From contig CP136064.1 of assembly GCA_032622095.1 (NCBI GenBank), forward strand, positions 137,161,954 to 137,225,953: a DNA stretch of 64,000 nt, read 5' to 3'. This stretch comes from Siphonodentalium dalli (lineage: Eukaryota; Mollusca; Scaphopoda; Gadilida; Siphonodentaliidae). The stretch's first letter is position 1; the number at the start of each line of letters is the position of its first letter. The notes under the pieces are model-generated. The model was not told the origin of the DNA. It was given only the letters and a program-made list of their open reading frames with translations, and searched no databases. Shown here piece after piece: positions 1 through 13,191 of this stretch. The position numbers and the translations under genes were made by a program.

Positions 1-1246
1 TAAAAATTCGACCGCTTCCTCAATATAGACTGATATACAGCCCATGATTCGTGTGTCTTAACATGTAAATCCTATGCAAGCCTAAGCTTAATTTCTTTTA
101 AAATGATGCACACTCACTCATCATATACGCATATATACCTCGATTGAAAAGGGTATAAGTCCACAAGTATGTTAAAATCCACAAATACAAATGACACAGA
201 ACCGATGATCTCAATACACCTCCAAATTTGTATGACCTGAATCCAAAATAGGCCACCAACCACATGATCCTAGCTTGAACGCAAACTCACACAGCATGAG
301 TATTTGTGTATTTCACTTGTCTAGCGACCCAATTATCATCAAAGCCTTTGTAAACTCATCATGAACAAAGATCACTTCTGGATATAGTAGTCACATGACC
401 AACACTGGAATGTAACATGTTATTTATTTTTTACTATGCCCCATGCACCCCCACATATAACCCATCGTTACTGCTTAAAAACAAAACATACATTTGAATA
501 CAATATGCGACATGTTTCAAATAAGGCTAATATTACACGACTGAAAAGTTCTTATTACTCTCCCCTTCTTAAACTGAAAAATCGTAAAGGGAGTTGAGGC
601 TATTATAATTGTTACGTGTGGCATGACAAAACGTTTGTCAGAACTTCAAAAACAGCCCTCTATACCCGTTGCAAAATACCCTACCTACAAGTTTCCCATT
701 CGATATTCCAATAATAGCTCTAAATGTTGGAGATTAAAGATACACACGGTGTTCATAATCACCAATTCCAAAAAAAAATATAAATGAAAATGCTTGAAAT
801 TGTGAGTGTGCATGAACACATTGTGGCTCTAGTCTGCTACCGACTTAGATTATATATGATATTCGTGTAGACAATATATTTGCCCCATTTCCAAATGATT
901 GACATTATCACTTAAAATACAAACCATTATTAAATATCAATATGGCTAATTTTTTATTCCAAATAGCATAACTGACCATAATATTCTCGGTCACACAGGG
1001 CGGTCTCTTTGATCGTCGTCATGGTAGTCTTCTACCGGATTGTATTTATTATTGTTTTTGTGTATGCATGTATGTTGAGTGTATGTTTTGAAATATGTTT
1101 TCGCTGTTCGACTGAAATCGGTGGTATAACTATATGTAAGGGTCTACTCACATATATACAATACCTATGTAATCATTTCTGTAATGCTATCTGGATAGCC
1201 CAACCTGGTCGAGTGTCTTGTCGTCTGCGTACTATATCATGATCAA
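1..1246. other. No recognisable gene
   Basis: AT-rich sequence with stop codons in all frames. A 77-codon open frame at 1009-1242 is hydrophobic at its start but matches nothing I recognise, and does not resemble a LINE ORF1. It may contain the 5' untranslated part of the retrotransposon that starts at 1247, but no boundary is visible. Confidence 0.5.
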
Positions 1247-2251
1247 ATGTCTATAAAAATTATGTCTTCTAACTGCCGAGGGGTAAATCAAGCCGAAAAA
1301 CGCCGTGATGTATTGCGATACCTCAGAAATTTGAACTCCTCAATATACTGTCTACAAGATACCCACTTTACAACAGAGCAAGAGAAAATAATTACAGCAG
1401 AATGGGGATATAAGATGGAAATGGCACCATATTCATCTCAGTCTCGCGGAGTGGCAATCCTCTTCAACAATAATTTTCGCTTTGAAATACACAAAAGAGT
1501 AAAAGACAAAAATGGGAATTACCTTATACTCGACATAACTATCGAGACAATCCGATTTACACTAGCTAATATTTATGGTCCAAATGATGACAATCCTGAA
1601 TTTTACAATAAAATCAAAGATATTATTACCGAACTGGGAAACACCCAAATTATCATCTGTGGCGACTGGAACCTAGTCCAAAACCAACAGAAAGATACCT
1701 TTAATTATGTAAACTGTAATAACCCCCGAGCAAAACTAGCAGTCAGTGTCCTTGTCGACAAGCTAGAGTTAGTAGACGCATGGAGGATAAATAATGAAAA
1801 TGAAAAACGATTCACTTGGAGAAGAAAGTCACCAATCAAAATGGCAAGACTTTACTATTTTCTCATGTCTAAAGAGCTGGTAAATTTAACCGGACAAGAC
1901 GCCACCGATATATTGCCGGGTTACAGAACTGATAACTCAATTATTACTCTCAAACTTACTCTTAATAATATAAAACATGGTCAGGGTTTCTGGAAGTTCA
2001 ATACTTCTCTTTTTCATGACGAAAAATATATTCAACTAGTAAAAACAATTATCGAAACTATCAAAAAACGATACGACCATGTTCAAAAGAAAGTTGACAA
2101 CAACGATTTTACGTGCAAAATTAGTAAACGTCTATTCTTGGATACCCTTTTACTTGAAATTAGAGGAGAAACAATAAAATATAATTCTAAACGTAAGCGG
2201 GAACGCGAATTTCAAGAAACCGCACTTAAAAAGCCCAAGCAGAAACATTGA
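1247..2251 (+). pseudogene. LINE copy 1 endonuclease domain (inactive)
   Basis: 334 codons starting ATG-TCT. This is an exonuclease-endonuclease-phosphatase fold, which in active LINEs nicks target DNA to prime reverse transcription. Visible blocks: SNCRG near residue 8, CLQDTH near 35 (a Glu is usual where Asp stands), NIYGPN near 108, and CGDWN near 138. Two catalytic positions look lost: the RLDYFL-type motif reads RLYYFL (about residue 202), and the usual SDHS box reads TDNS (about residue 229), losing the histidine. The frame then runs off into an unrelated tail near 2245, where coding continues in another phase. The substitutions fit long decay, though a divergent active site cannot be ruled out from sequence alone. 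Confidence 0.85.
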
Positions 2252-2729
2252 TGGCCCTAGATCAGAGTAATTTAGATGATGTTAGAAAAGAAGAACTTAT
2301 AGAAACACTACAAAAAACGGAAGGGGTACTCTGTCAACTAAGGAAAGAAAGATCAAAAGGAGCTATGATTAGGTCCAGAGCTATTTGGATCGAAGATTGG
2401 GAAAAACCAACAAAATAGTTTCTCAATCTTGAAAAACGGAATTGCATATCAAAAACCCTGACCAATCTTACAAAATTAAATGGGGATAGTCTTACAAACC
2501 AAAACGATATCTTAGAAGAGACTCGTAATTTTTACCAGACACTATACTCTTCAAAACCAATCAATAGCTATCACACCGAAAATGTGTTTTCTGATTTGGA
2601 CAACCCCACCCTTTCAACAATGTCTGCGCAAAATATTGAAGGTCCCATAACTCTAAATGAACTTACACCAGCTTTGAAGAAAGCTAAAAATGGCAAATCT
2701 AGTGGCCTAGATGGTTATCAGTATGAATT
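2251..2729 (+). pseudogene. LINE copy 1 linker and RT N-terminal region
   Basis: Read in the frame of the ATG at 2251, this stretch gives the linker typical of Tx1/L1 elements (RSRAIWIEDWEKPTK, then a TAG at 2416-2418, then FLNLEKRN) and leads into the RT entry motif KKAKNGKSSGLDG near 2680-2714. Read-through of the TAG is required, and the frame is lost at a TGA at 2725-2727 or its neighbours. The same DWEKP block appears in the decayed second copy near 9095, which supports homology of the two elements. Confidence 0.75.
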
Positions 2730-4039
2730 TTGAAATTCTTTTGGTCAGATTTAGGTCAAATTCTATGTAAATCACTAAACGAATCCTTTGACGCTGGAGA
2801 ATTGTCCATCACACAAAAACAAGGCCTGATTACACTCATTCCAAAGAAAGTCAACGATCGCCAACTTTTAAAGAACTGGAGACCAATAACCTTATTAAAC
2901 TGTACCTATAAATTAGCATCATCGTGTATTGCCGAAAGATTAAAAACCGTACTACCAAACATTATCAATCCTGATCAGACTGGATTCCTAAAAGGCAGAT
3001 ATATCGGCGACAATACAAGGCTAATATATGACATTATTTATAATACGAAAATAAAAAATAAGTCAGGGCTTCTTCTTCTCGTTGACTTTGAAAAGGCATT
3101 TGATTCTGTGCCATGGAAATTTCTACATAAATGCCTTGATATGTTTAATTTCGGTGACTCGATTAAAAAATGGATCTCAGTGGACAGGGAGTCCCAATTT
3201 CACCCTATATTTTTTTAATATGCGCGGAAGTGCTAGCAGTCATGGTTAGAAATAATAGAAGTATTAAAGGTATAACCCTCGTTGGTGAAGAATACAGATT
3301 AACCCAATACGCAGACGACACGACACTCATCCTGGACGGCAATGAAACAAGTGTAAGAGAAGCATATCATATTCTTGACGTTTTCGCACAAATTTCTGGT
3401 TTATGGATCAACCCTAGTAAATGTCAGGCGTCGTGGATTGGTTGTTATACAGGGCGAAGGGACCATATATGCCCAGACCTCAATATAAAATTTTCAGATT
3501 CTTTCGACCTACTTGGTATCTGCTTTAATACAAACTTAAACTTAATGTCAGATAATTTCGAAAAAAAATTCGACGACATAACAAGATCAATTGAAATTTG
3601 GAAGCACAGATTACTTACCATGCTAGGTAGAATAACGGTGATTAAATCTCTCATACTCCCCAAACTTACTCACCTATTCATGTCGCTCCCCAACCCAGAA
3701 CCACAATTTGTACATAGACTAGAATCATTGTTTTTTAACTTTGTGTGGGGCAGCAAGCGTGACCGAGTCAAGAGAAAACTGTTATGCCAAGACTATAAAC
3801 AAGGTGGCCTCAAGATGGTAGATATTAAAAACTTCATCACTTCCATGAAAATAACATGGATCAGGCGTTTAGTGAACAAAAGCTCTAAATGGACCCCGTT
3901 GACAGAACTCCCTATTCTTAAAGACCCTTTTTTCCTCACCTATCATTATTCATATTTTTACAGTAAAGCGAAAAAGGTTCAAAATCACTTTTGGCGCGAC
4001 GTACTTATAGCATGGGCAAATTTCCTGAAAACATATTAG
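2730..4039 (+). pseudogene. LINE copy 1 reverse transcriptase domain, with deletion
   Basis: RNA-directed DNA polymerase palm and fingers. Seen in order: LITLIPKK, NWRPITLLN, DQTGFLKGRYIGDN and VDFEKAFDSVPW (catalytic Asp block A, about 3080-3115). Then, after KKWIS near 3175, the frame changes and the text resumes at QGVPISPYIF. The roughly 40 residues that normally separate these two points (ending in the RQG motif) are missing, so this is a deletion plus frameshift. The catalytic YADD box is intact at 3308-3319 and is followed by normal thumb sequence (LLGICFNTN, LLTMLGRITVIKSLILPKL). The region stops at 4039 and coding resumes in another phase. Confidence 0.88.
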
Positions 4040-4040
4040 A

Positions 4041-4955
4041 AATGTAAACGTATCTACATGCACTCTCTGGAACAACGCCAATATAAAAATGAATGGAAGC
4101 CCTATCAATTTTGCTGCATGGCGCAAGGAGGGAATATATTTTGTACACAATCTGTTACAAGAAAGCGGCAATTTCCATACGACTGAAACGATATACTCAA
4201 CTTACAAAATACGTACAAACTTCCTTATCTTAAATATTATCCGACGACAGCTTATCTTTTACTCAAACAAAATCTCAAAACCCATTGTCCGAAGCCCGAT
4301 GCCCACCCTCCCAGATAATGTCGTGACCCTACTCAGAAATCCTCGCGGAGGACGCGATTTCTATGACATATTAAACCACGATTGCCATGTACCCACTTCC
4401 CAAGAAAAATGGCAAATAGAAATAGGCGAAGAAGAAATTGACTGGAATATATACAATAAACTACCATTTTCCACGACGCCTGACACAAAGCTTCAATGGC
4501 TTCAGTATAGAATTAACTCTAGAATTATATCAACTAATAGCTTCCTGAAAATAGCCAAAATTCGACAAGATGATACATGCGTGCGTTGCAAAGACAAGAA
4601 GGAAAGCATATCACATATATTTTGGGAATGTGAACACGTTCAAACTTTTCTGACAGACATACATTCATGGGGTAACCGAAACAACGTCAAATTGCAAGCG
4701 ACTAAACGAATAATGATAATTGGGTCCCGCTGTGTAAATGACAATTATACCACTAATTTATTCTGGCTCTTAGTAAAACAATATATCTATAGAACAAAAT
4801 TCACACCAGAAAAATTAACAATTTCGTCATTCCAAGGCGATTTACGCTTTCGATATAAATGTGAAAAATATAATGCACGCCGTGAATTTAAATTGGAAGA
4901 GTTCGAAAAAGACTGGTTCTTGTTCAAATTTGCCTTGAAAGAAAATGCACAATAA
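4041..4955 (+). pseudogene. LINE copy 1 C-terminal region with zinc knuckle
   Basis: Continuation of ORF2 in a third frame; an internal ATG lies at 4089 but homologous text can be read from just after 4040. The tail includes KLQWLQYRINSRI and a CVRC-x11-H-x4-C zinc-binding knuckle (about 4579-4635), as usual near the C terminus of Tx1-like and many other LINE ORF2 proteins, where it probably binds nucleic acid. It ends at TAA 4953-4955. Sequence after the stop is AT-rich, with no obvious poly(A). Confidence 0.82.
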
Positions 4956-5186
4956 TTATTCCTATCACCAGAAATGTTATTATTGCTACTATTATATTAC
5001 TCCCACTATTCATAGCCGTCCTTAGTTGGCCATGAATGAATACAGAAATGTCGACCAGAGCACATAACTAATTATTACTTCCATTGTGTATATATATACC
5101 CACATCACATGTTCTTATACTCTGTTAAAGAAACTATATCTACTTGTTCACCACCGATAACAGCTGACCTTCACCCACGGGACTAA
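4956..5186. other. Post-LINE AT-rich sequence
   Basis: Likely the 3' untranslated part of the Tx1-like element followed by unique DNA. No polyadenylation signal or target duplication could be defined, and no coding potential is seen. Confidence 0.35.
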
Positions 5187-5571
5187 GGCTACGTTCACAC
5201 ACCTCGACAAATTGCACGCCAAATTTCCACACGATTCGTCAAATTAAAGCCAATTCCTGCACATATGAATGATATATCTTGAATTCTTAATGTATATTAT
5301 TTTAGCATTAGAACATATGATTTTAGATACTAAACACAAATACCGATTACACAGTTGACCCTTAAAAATAGTTTTATATTGTATGTCTGAAATCTCTAAA
5401 ATTCCATGAGCGCATATATATTTCCAGGCTTCGAAACTGTCCAATATATAATAGACGGCAATGACTGAAAATAATACTCGTAGTTTATACTCCATATTTA
5501 GCAAATCTTTGACATGTAAGTCAAATGCTACATATTCCCCTGACAAGGTATCCCGGTTCGTGAACGTGGCC
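5187..5571. mobile_element. Short TIR element (Harbinger-like MITE)
   Basis: Imperfect terminal inverted repeats: the left end reads GGCTACGTTCACAC and the reverse complement of the right end reads GGCCACGTTCACGA. Flanks are TAA on the left and TCA on the right, close to a 3-bp TNA duplication as used by PIF/Harbinger elements. The 385-bp interior has no transposase. An open frame on the minus strand inside it (5244-5546) matches nothing I know. The superfamily is inferred from the short duplication and GG-start ends only. Confidence 0.5.
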
Positions 5572-6180
5572 TCAGTCGGGATTGTATGTAAGTCCGTATG
5601 AAAGCTGGTATGTCTGTAGAGAGCGCAAGACAGAACGATAGGCGTGTGTCTGCATATTAATGCATTCTTTAGATGTAACTTGTATTAGCTATGCATACGC
5701 ATGTTCAAATGTTATTCAATAATAATATAAACAAAAATAATATATTATATGATCACGAAAAAAAAGAAGTAAAAAAGTTCTTGGGTACGAAAAATTTTGT
5801 TTACTCATAATTATTGTTATGAGTCTTACGAATCATTTGGATATAAACATATTTACTTGCTTTGGTTCTGTATAATGGTATCACTCTGTTGTTATAATGG
5901 TACATGTACTGCGAGTTAAAACGAAAGCCACAGGTGGGAAAAGTGTTTTAATAAATTGTCAAATTCTAGGTGTCATATACTGTAAATCTCGTGAGGATTT
6001 GGTGAAGATTTAAGTTGATAGTTTGATATTTTAGCTGGTAACGCAAACTAAGTTATTGTGTTTAACGGTGCAGAACTAGTAATACTATACATGAACATAT
6101 TATGGACCTTTCAGTTCACTATAACATATGAAATAGAAAATTATCAATTTTTCTCGAGTCGCGAGCTTGAATAATAAACC
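5572..6180. other. No recognisable gene
   Basis: AT-rich sequence including an A-rich patch near 5755-5775. No coding or repeat structure that I can support. Confidence 0.4.
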
Positions 6181-6189
6181 TGGATGGTT

Positions 6190-7590
6190 TAGTAGAATGA
6201 TCAACATGTATTCAGTATTCATATTATGGATTCATGTGCATGGTTGCCAATCCAACTAGCCCAAAGAGAAGCCGTCGGGCCCGTCAGATAAACAACCTGA
6301 CAAATGAATCATTGGGAATCTAATAACTACTTGTCAAACATAATGTCTTTAGCGCAATGTGGGAACAGAGAACACAAACATGGCCACATTCTAGATTTAT
6401 GTATATCAGTCTTACTAAACCCGCGCTTTAAAGTGCCAGATAAATTTAGTTGGGAATCAAGTAACTACTCTTCAAACAACTACTCATCAACAGTTACTGA
6501 GTTGTCATAGTACTAAACCGTGATGTGAGAGAAAATGATTAGCAAACAGTAAAATATAAAGTATAAAGATCGTATTGTGCTGAACCCTCGTTTAAAAGTT
6601 CCCAATAAATTAAGTTGGGAATGAAGTAATTACTTTTTAGGCATCTACTTGTCAATAAATACTGAGTTATTGAGTTAAATCGTAATGAAAAAATGAACTA
6701 GATTTATGTATAAAGATTTTGTCATACCGAACTCGTGCTTAAATGTTTCCGTTAAATTAAGTACTGAGAATCAAGTAACTACTTATCTGGCATTTACTCG
6801 TCAATAATGATCAGTTGTCATAGCAATAAATCGTAATGAAAAAAAAAACGACAAAAAGAACAGAAATGCAGTTCATGGGTTCATGTTTATGGACGCTTTC
6901 ATGCAAGAACATGCTATAAAAGTTTCCAATTGAGACAGTGTAAGGAATGAAGGTAATTACTATTCTTTGAATAATCAGTTGCAACAAAAGTATATTATGG
7001 AATCATTTGTCCGGATGTCCTTCCACCAACTCCAACAAATTATGCCAGAACTACTAGAAAAACACCACAACAAGTGGATCTACAGAAACATACATGTACT
7101 CTGGATTCCTGTTTTATATGCATGTCTTAAAACCGGGCCTATTATATACTTGTACAAGTTCCCAATAAGTGAAGTTATGGATAATTTGGCAACTATATTT
7201 CAAATTGTATTCAGTATTAAGATAAGCGTAATATGGATTCATGTATATGGATGTCCACCCATATACACGTGACAGGTCAATATCTGGCAGACCCATCAAT
7301 AAACAAATCACTGGAAATAAATCAATCGTTTATCGGACGACTGTTGGGTTATCAAGAACAGCTACCATGTTAGAGGGATATATCTGGATTTATGTGTATG
7401 GATGTTTCCATACCAACTTGTATAGTACTTTGTAAAGTACTGGGAATCAAGTAACCATTGAGATGAACATGCAGACAGATGAATCAAATACTGGGCTGGA
7501 ATACCCTAACTCATGTTTGTGGTTGTTTCCATACCGAAACATATCATAAAAGTTCCTCATAAGTTAGGATCTTGATCTCGATGTGACATT
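6190..7590. repeat. Degenerate tandem repeat, unit about 140-180 bp
   Basis: A block such as 'gggaatcaagtaactac' recurs with divergence near 6453, 6618, 6767, 6945 and 7441, and a second block 'ggattcatgt-atatggatg' recurs near 6229, 6880, 7100, 7219 and 7385. Spacings are about 140-180 bp. Several short open frames here (for example 6304-6510 and 6967-7272) are by-products of the repeat and not conserved between units, so I do not call them genes. Confidence 0.6.
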
Positions 7591-7998
7591 CCAAAGCCAA
7601 TAATTATTGCGAGACAAACACGCATAATCGTGTTCCTGGCGGAATAACTATATGCCTATACCTTAATATGTATGATGTGATAGCCAATGTCATGTTACAT
7701 TCAGTATATACATTGTATATATTAAGTTGATAAATATCACATAAGTCTCAAATATGCAAATGTATGAATAAAATGTGGATTTCGTTCTCAAATAGATAAT
7801 ACCTTTTCTGGGCTTTGGTTGAAAACTTCATATACCATGCCCATCATGATTATTGGAAGGTCAATTATATATAATACACACTCACACCCCTTCAATGGAC
7901 GACTGATTGTTTATATAAATTGATAAAAATTACTAATCGCTGTATATGTATTTGCTGCAGGTTTGGATTAATAGTATTATATTCACCAACACTCATAC

Positions 7999-9370
7999 AT
8001 GGTTAGTATAATGTCGATGAACTGCAGAGGCATCGGTGACCCAAAGGAACGCAGAGATGTTTTAACTATATAAGAGAGAAAAAATATGGGATATACTGTT
8101 TGCAGGATGTCCATTTTACAAATGTAAATGAGCAAATAATTAGGACAGAATGGGGATATGACGTCGCCTTCAGTTCACATACAGGCTCGTCGAGAGGGGT
8201 TTCATGAACAATAACTTTATTTTCAAGCTATTAGATAAGTAAACTGACAAGGAACGTAACCTCCTTATAATTCGTTCAGAAGTTGAAAACCAATTACTGA
8301 CGCTCGTTAATATTTATGGTCCAAATAACGGGATGATCCTTCCTTTTATAAATAAATTCGAGAAAATCAGATGGCAGCATAGTCATATGTGGGGATTACA
8401 ATTTAGTCCTGGACCCAGAACTCGGCCTTTAAAATTATAAGGCTACAAATAACGCTGACGCGCGTGAGGACGTAGTTTACACGATAAACAAGCTAGATTT
8501 AGTCGATATTTGGAGGTACAATAACACAACAACGCAGATACACATGGCGTCGCACCAATCCATACAAACACGCACGTTTGGACTTTTTCCTAATCACTCG
8601 AGACCTGATACCAGCAGTAGAAAACTGATACCCAACCCGGTTATAAAACAGATCATTCTGCGATATGGTTACAATTGAAATTTAATCATTTTGAAAAGGG
8701 CAGGGGCTTTTGGAAATTCAATAACTCATTACTAAAAACAAAGATTATATAGAACTAGTAAATGATACCATAAATAGAGTTGTTAAACAATACTTGAAAA
8801 GTGGATGTACGTGTAATGGTAATTTAAATATGAACAATCTGAGTTTAACATCAACGAAGAATTATTTTTCGAAACTCTCTTGATGATATAAGGGGCGCTT
8901 CTATACCACTTTGTTCCCATTTATCTAAACTAAGAACATATAAAGAGACTAACTTAATTGAACAACTAACAAATCTAGAGAATAGTACAACGGAAAAGGA
9001 ATAGAAATGGAGAAGATCAAACGTGAATTAAAAGCATTGCGAGAAGAAAAACTAAATGGAATATAGTTAGATCACGTGTTAGATGGATTGGTGACTGGGA
9101 GAAGCCAAGTATATAATTTTAAAACTTACAAAAACGAAATTTTACGTCTAAAATCATCGAAACATTACAGACTGATAACGGAAGCATGATGTTCGGGATG
9201 CTCGAGTCAAGGTATATGTTAAAGTATATAGTATTTTATCATCATCTCATGACGGCTATCACACACTCCCAGATTCCCGCTTTTCTCACATCAATTATAC
9301 TCCAACAAATACTCTGTAGGTACCGCCCATTCATTGCAAGAATACGTCAGTCAAATTCAGTTGTACTCTT
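7999..9370 (+). mobile_element. Tx1/L1-like LINE, heavily decayed (copy 2)
   Basis: Translation in shifting frames recovers the same order of motifs as the copy at 1247: MSMNCRGI with KERRDVL at about 8012-8070, CLQDVHFTN near 8097, RTEWGYD near 8143, NIYGPN near 8310, KGRGFWKFNN near 8696, then RWIGDWEKPS near 9080 and KRNFTSKII near 9135. No frame stays open for more than a few tens of codons. It ends in the RT N-terminal region, so all of the polymerase is missing. It is more decayed than copy 1 and so probably an older insertion. Confidence 0.72.
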
Positions 9371-9434
9371 ACTCTAACACATGATATATGAACAAATCCA
9401 AATTTTATGTGCATATTTATAATGACACGCTCCT

Positions 9435-9780
9435 CATCTGTATATTTTTTGGTATCGATCGGTTGATAAGAAATTATTAACACTTTGCATCCACACATAG
9501 GCATGAGCTATCCGATGCTGTAACCGAAGTATTTTTTGTCCGATTGTGTTCATATCTGATATCTAGGTTTGTGATTACACACACAACACTATAGTTTTTG
9601 GTATCGATTGGTTAATCGGTTTAGACAATAATTAACCCTGCACACAAATGCTATCTGATGCATCTAAGTCAAACAATTTTCTTCTGATATGCCTCATATT
9701 TCTTACCTAGGTTTTTATTATCACATTCTTCATCTGTAAGGATTTTGGTATTGTTTAGTTAACCCTTTCCACATTTGTGT
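9435..9780. repeat. Three-copy diverged tandem repeat, about 148 bp
   Basis: The phrase 'tttttggtatcgattggtt' recurs in diverged form with its GGTAT starting at 9451, 9600 and 9747 (149 and 147 bp apart). The units also share a 'ctcatctgta' type lead-in. No coding content. It runs into a stretch (9820-9930) with the 'caccaaatttggtaca ... gttatggccctt' wording common in dispersed bivalve repeats. Confidence 0.6.
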
Positions 9781-9819
9781 TTAAATAGAAATCAACCAAG
9801 CTGTGATGACTTAAATATT

Positions 9820-10640
9820 TTTCATCTGATCGACACCAAATTTGGTACATGTGGTCCTCAATCCAGAATACAGATCACGTTCGAACTTGGGTTTGATCCG
9901 ATATATTTTAACAGAGTTATGGCCCTTTATAATTCAAGTAACTGATAATGTAATTACATGTAATACACTGTGAGAATTTTAAGATAGCCACATTCACACA
10001 AAGCAGTGAATTATTAGATTCTATATTTAGCCATGGATAGGTACAGTTTATTGACATAATACACCATTACACCACTTGTGAAATTAGCCCATCCACATTG
10101 AACTTATTTCAAAAACACAAATAATCTCTTTATTATTTGAATCTGAATTATGCTCAAAATGGACCTAAACTTTCCAAATAAAATGCTATGAAGAGAAAAT
10201 ATCGTATGCCCGCCCAAAAGTTAGCGTTGTCACTGGTATTCTTGTTCTAAATCTTTAAGTTTCCGTAACAAGTTGATTATTAGTTGATTCATCGGCAATG
10301 TACAAACAGCGTCTTTTTTTTAGCTCATCACTCCTGCGTCGTCCGTCTGGACGTCCGTCCGTCCACCCGGGCGTCCGTGCCAACGAAATGGGTTTATGGG
10401 GTTTGGACTTCGGTATAAATATATACATGGTTTAGGGGCTAATTGTGTTTAAGAGCGTAATCCCTTAACCATTTTTGTCCAATGCTATATTAACTGTTGT
10501 TTGAGGTCTTTAAATGATTCAAAGACAACTTTCTAAAAACCACGAAAATCTGGACAAAATTGATGTCCATACTGTCCTTGCACACCGGACAACCTGGTTG
10601 AAGACGTAAGCTCGTTAAAAAAACCCTGGATTTTTTTAAT
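9820..10640. repeat. Dispersed bivalve-type repeat fragments
   Basis: Two parts can be seen: 9825-9930 with 'accaaatttggtacatg' and 'agttatggccctt', and 10310-10400 with 'tagctcatcactcctgcg' followed by alternating GTCCGTC. These phrases are familiar from high-copy repeats in bivalve genomes, from memory and not by search. No TIR or coding content is visible. Confidence 0.45.
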
Positions 10641-13191
10641 CATATATATATATTTATAATTTTTATTTTCCTCCAATAATGAAGAATTACATAACACATA
10701 GCTATATACACATTAAAGTACTACTAACACAGTTTACAGATATAATAAATTTTGAATAGGTGGTATGCTAATATAACTATTCAAACTAGCGGAACAAATA
10801 CTGAATTTACGCATGGATAAATATGAATTAAATTGAAAGTTTGAAACAAATAATCTACAGCAATTGAATTAAGAATGAATAGAAGTAATGTGAAGGAGTT
10901 TATATGAAAGAATATGTAATTACGTAAATTAAGCCCAATAAAGTGGGTGGTTTTTGGAAAAGAAAGAGAATATTTACGAAACGAAAATTGCGCCTGGGAT
11001 AGCACGAATTGTGCCTGGGAAAATCCCAATTAGAAAACTATATAGACCTCGATAACTAAATCTACCTATAAATACACCATGCCACAAGCAATGCACGCCA
11101 AGAATCGCAATCGTCAATATAATGTCAATAACGCCAGAATCATAATACACATCATGCATGACTGGTAAGAATTATGACAGATGTTGTGTGGACAAGTTGC
11201 ACTAATTTGCTAATTTCCCCCATAGCAGAATACCCACCTCGTTGTTGCAAGGAATGGTGACAGATATATGGGAAAGTTGTTTACGTTGCTACATGGTATG
11301 ATATAGTTTGATTCCCAAAAATATACAATCTTTTATATTGAAATGAATTGTTCTACTCGTACATAATCTTGTTGTTACGACACTTCAAATATACACGTAG
11401 AATGACTCCTTTTTGTTACCAGTTATCCAAGAAAGTTATGTGTTCTATAGATATATAACTATAAAATTGTCGATCCACACAAAATTGTCAGATAAACGTA
11501 ATACGTAATAAGATGTAATAGAAGGATGTAATAAGTTTTAAAAGTTATGAAAAATAGGGACAAATCCATAGTTTTTCCCAAATATGTGAAAATGGGCGAA
11601 GATGTGCCATCAGTTGTTTTATCGTGCTTGTAGACAATCCCTTGTCAGTATATGCGTATAACAGATATCCAGATATCCATAAACTCCAAATACATTTGCA
11701 GGGCCCCATTATATGACTTAGTTTGGGGGAACAATTGATATAGGGGCTCAGAATAATCTACCTTGATTTTTATTAACTATGGACGATTATCGTCATTTTG
11801 ATATATAAAAATGTAAAATGTTGGGTGGCGGTGCAACGCATTTTCAGGAATGGCATACAGACTACTGGTGTGTTATGTAGTTGTGAGTGACTCTAGTTTT
11901 ACATGTATGGATGTATATACCTCTTTTATGTTACTCATCCAGGCGCGCGGTGGGTATACACATTAGCAGAAAAGGGTTAATAAAATGTAGTAGTTTGTAG
12001 TATAAAGACCTGATATTGAAGCCTTCAAATTGAATCATATAGTCATCGTTTGCCCGAACATTTCAATTCCGATACTCGTTTTTTTATGTACGTGGTTTGT
12101 TCGTGCTCTACTTTTTAAGATTGTTTAATAAGGTCTACTTGCCTGCATACAGGAACAGTTTCATCAAGGTAGGATAAAGAAAATGAATGGTCAGTTATGC
12201 CAGTAATGTGATCGCATGTGACACGTAGTGGAGCAACGTATATGCTGTGATTCAATATTACAATAATCATAGGTAATACCAGCTACTACTAATACCAGTC
12301 TATTGTTACTACACTACTCGAAGATACAGACGTGTTCATATATGAAAGTGGGTTGAAATAATAGTACAGTTGTCACTAGCAGAGTTACCCGGCGTTGCAC
12401 AGTTTGAAAAGTATTCAAACCTTTGATGTGGTTTTCTATCGGTTAAAATCAGGGACGTGGCTATGGGGTCTTCATTGCGTGTGTCCATCTTGGCAATCCG
12501 AACTACACACCCTTTAGCCAGATCAAAAGTCCCAACTTCGGGAAGGTTCATATTTGCACAACACACTTCTCTCGGAATTTCCCAACTGGTACTGCACTGT
12601 TTCCAACTATTGGCAATTTCCAACGTAACAGGTATGGTCGGAAATATCCAGCTTATAACAATTTCAGTCCGAAAAGTTTACCGAAAGTAGTCAAATATTC
12701 GATTGGTGGTCGAAAATAAACATATTTCACAATAAATATCGAATAAAGAAGTTATTCAGAAGTTGTGAAGTAACAAATTTATTTTCATCTCGTTGGTCGC
12801 TTTGCAATCTCCACAAAGTTCCTAACTGGAAGACATTGATAAACTAACAACAATCGATACACACATTGCGATTTTGAGCTGATGGTATAGAAACAAATAT
12901 ATATGACGTCATTCATATGTGGGTAACGCATAGACAACCAACGCACGGCCTGCGATCGGACATGTGATTGCTATAATTTATATGTGAACAATACAATACG
13001 AAATTTCACTTCCATAAACTTGCGTTCATTCAACTCTACATAATTAACTCATGTACATGAATTATTATATTGGCATGCATTTGGCTGATATGTATGACCC
13101 GGAAGGACGTAATATGCACTCTTGGATGACTGAACTCTTGCGATTGGGCACAGCGGGCTACATGCTCTTCGACCACTATATCTATTTCCAG
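10641..13191. other. Intergenic or intronic sequence without recognised gene
   Basis: AT-rich, with short overlapping open frames on both strands at 10781-11159 and 12336-12690 that show no family features. If the transporter exon at 13192 belongs to a gene read on the plus strand, this stretch is probably intron. I looked for the preceding SLC6 exon (ending in a KGVKSTGK-like sequence before a donor) and did not find it. Confidence 0.45.

Larger units (their letters stand above)
1247..4955 (+). mobile_element. Tx1/L1-like LINE, degenerate ORF2 (copy 1)
   Basis: Non-LTR retrotransposon with the order apurinic-type endonuclease, reverse transcriptase, C-terminal zinc knuckle. The reading frame passes through all three phases: frame of 1247 to about 2245, a second frame to about 2726 with an in-frame TAG at 2416-2418, a third to about 3175, then two more shifts near 3175 and 4040. 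Endonuclease and RT similarity (SNCRG, NIYGPN, GDWN, FEKAFDSV, QYADD) places it near the Tx1/L1 lineage. No ORF1 is seen upstream and no poly(A) or target duplication was found, so the outer borders are approximate. It cannot make a full protein; it is a dead copy. Confidence 0.88.

Noticed and set aside
13051-13191. Upstream extension of the SLC6 open frame from ATG 13051
   Set aside because: A strong pyrimidine tract and AG acceptor precede 13192, and the upstream residues do not resemble TM4 or the TM4-TM5 loop of the family.
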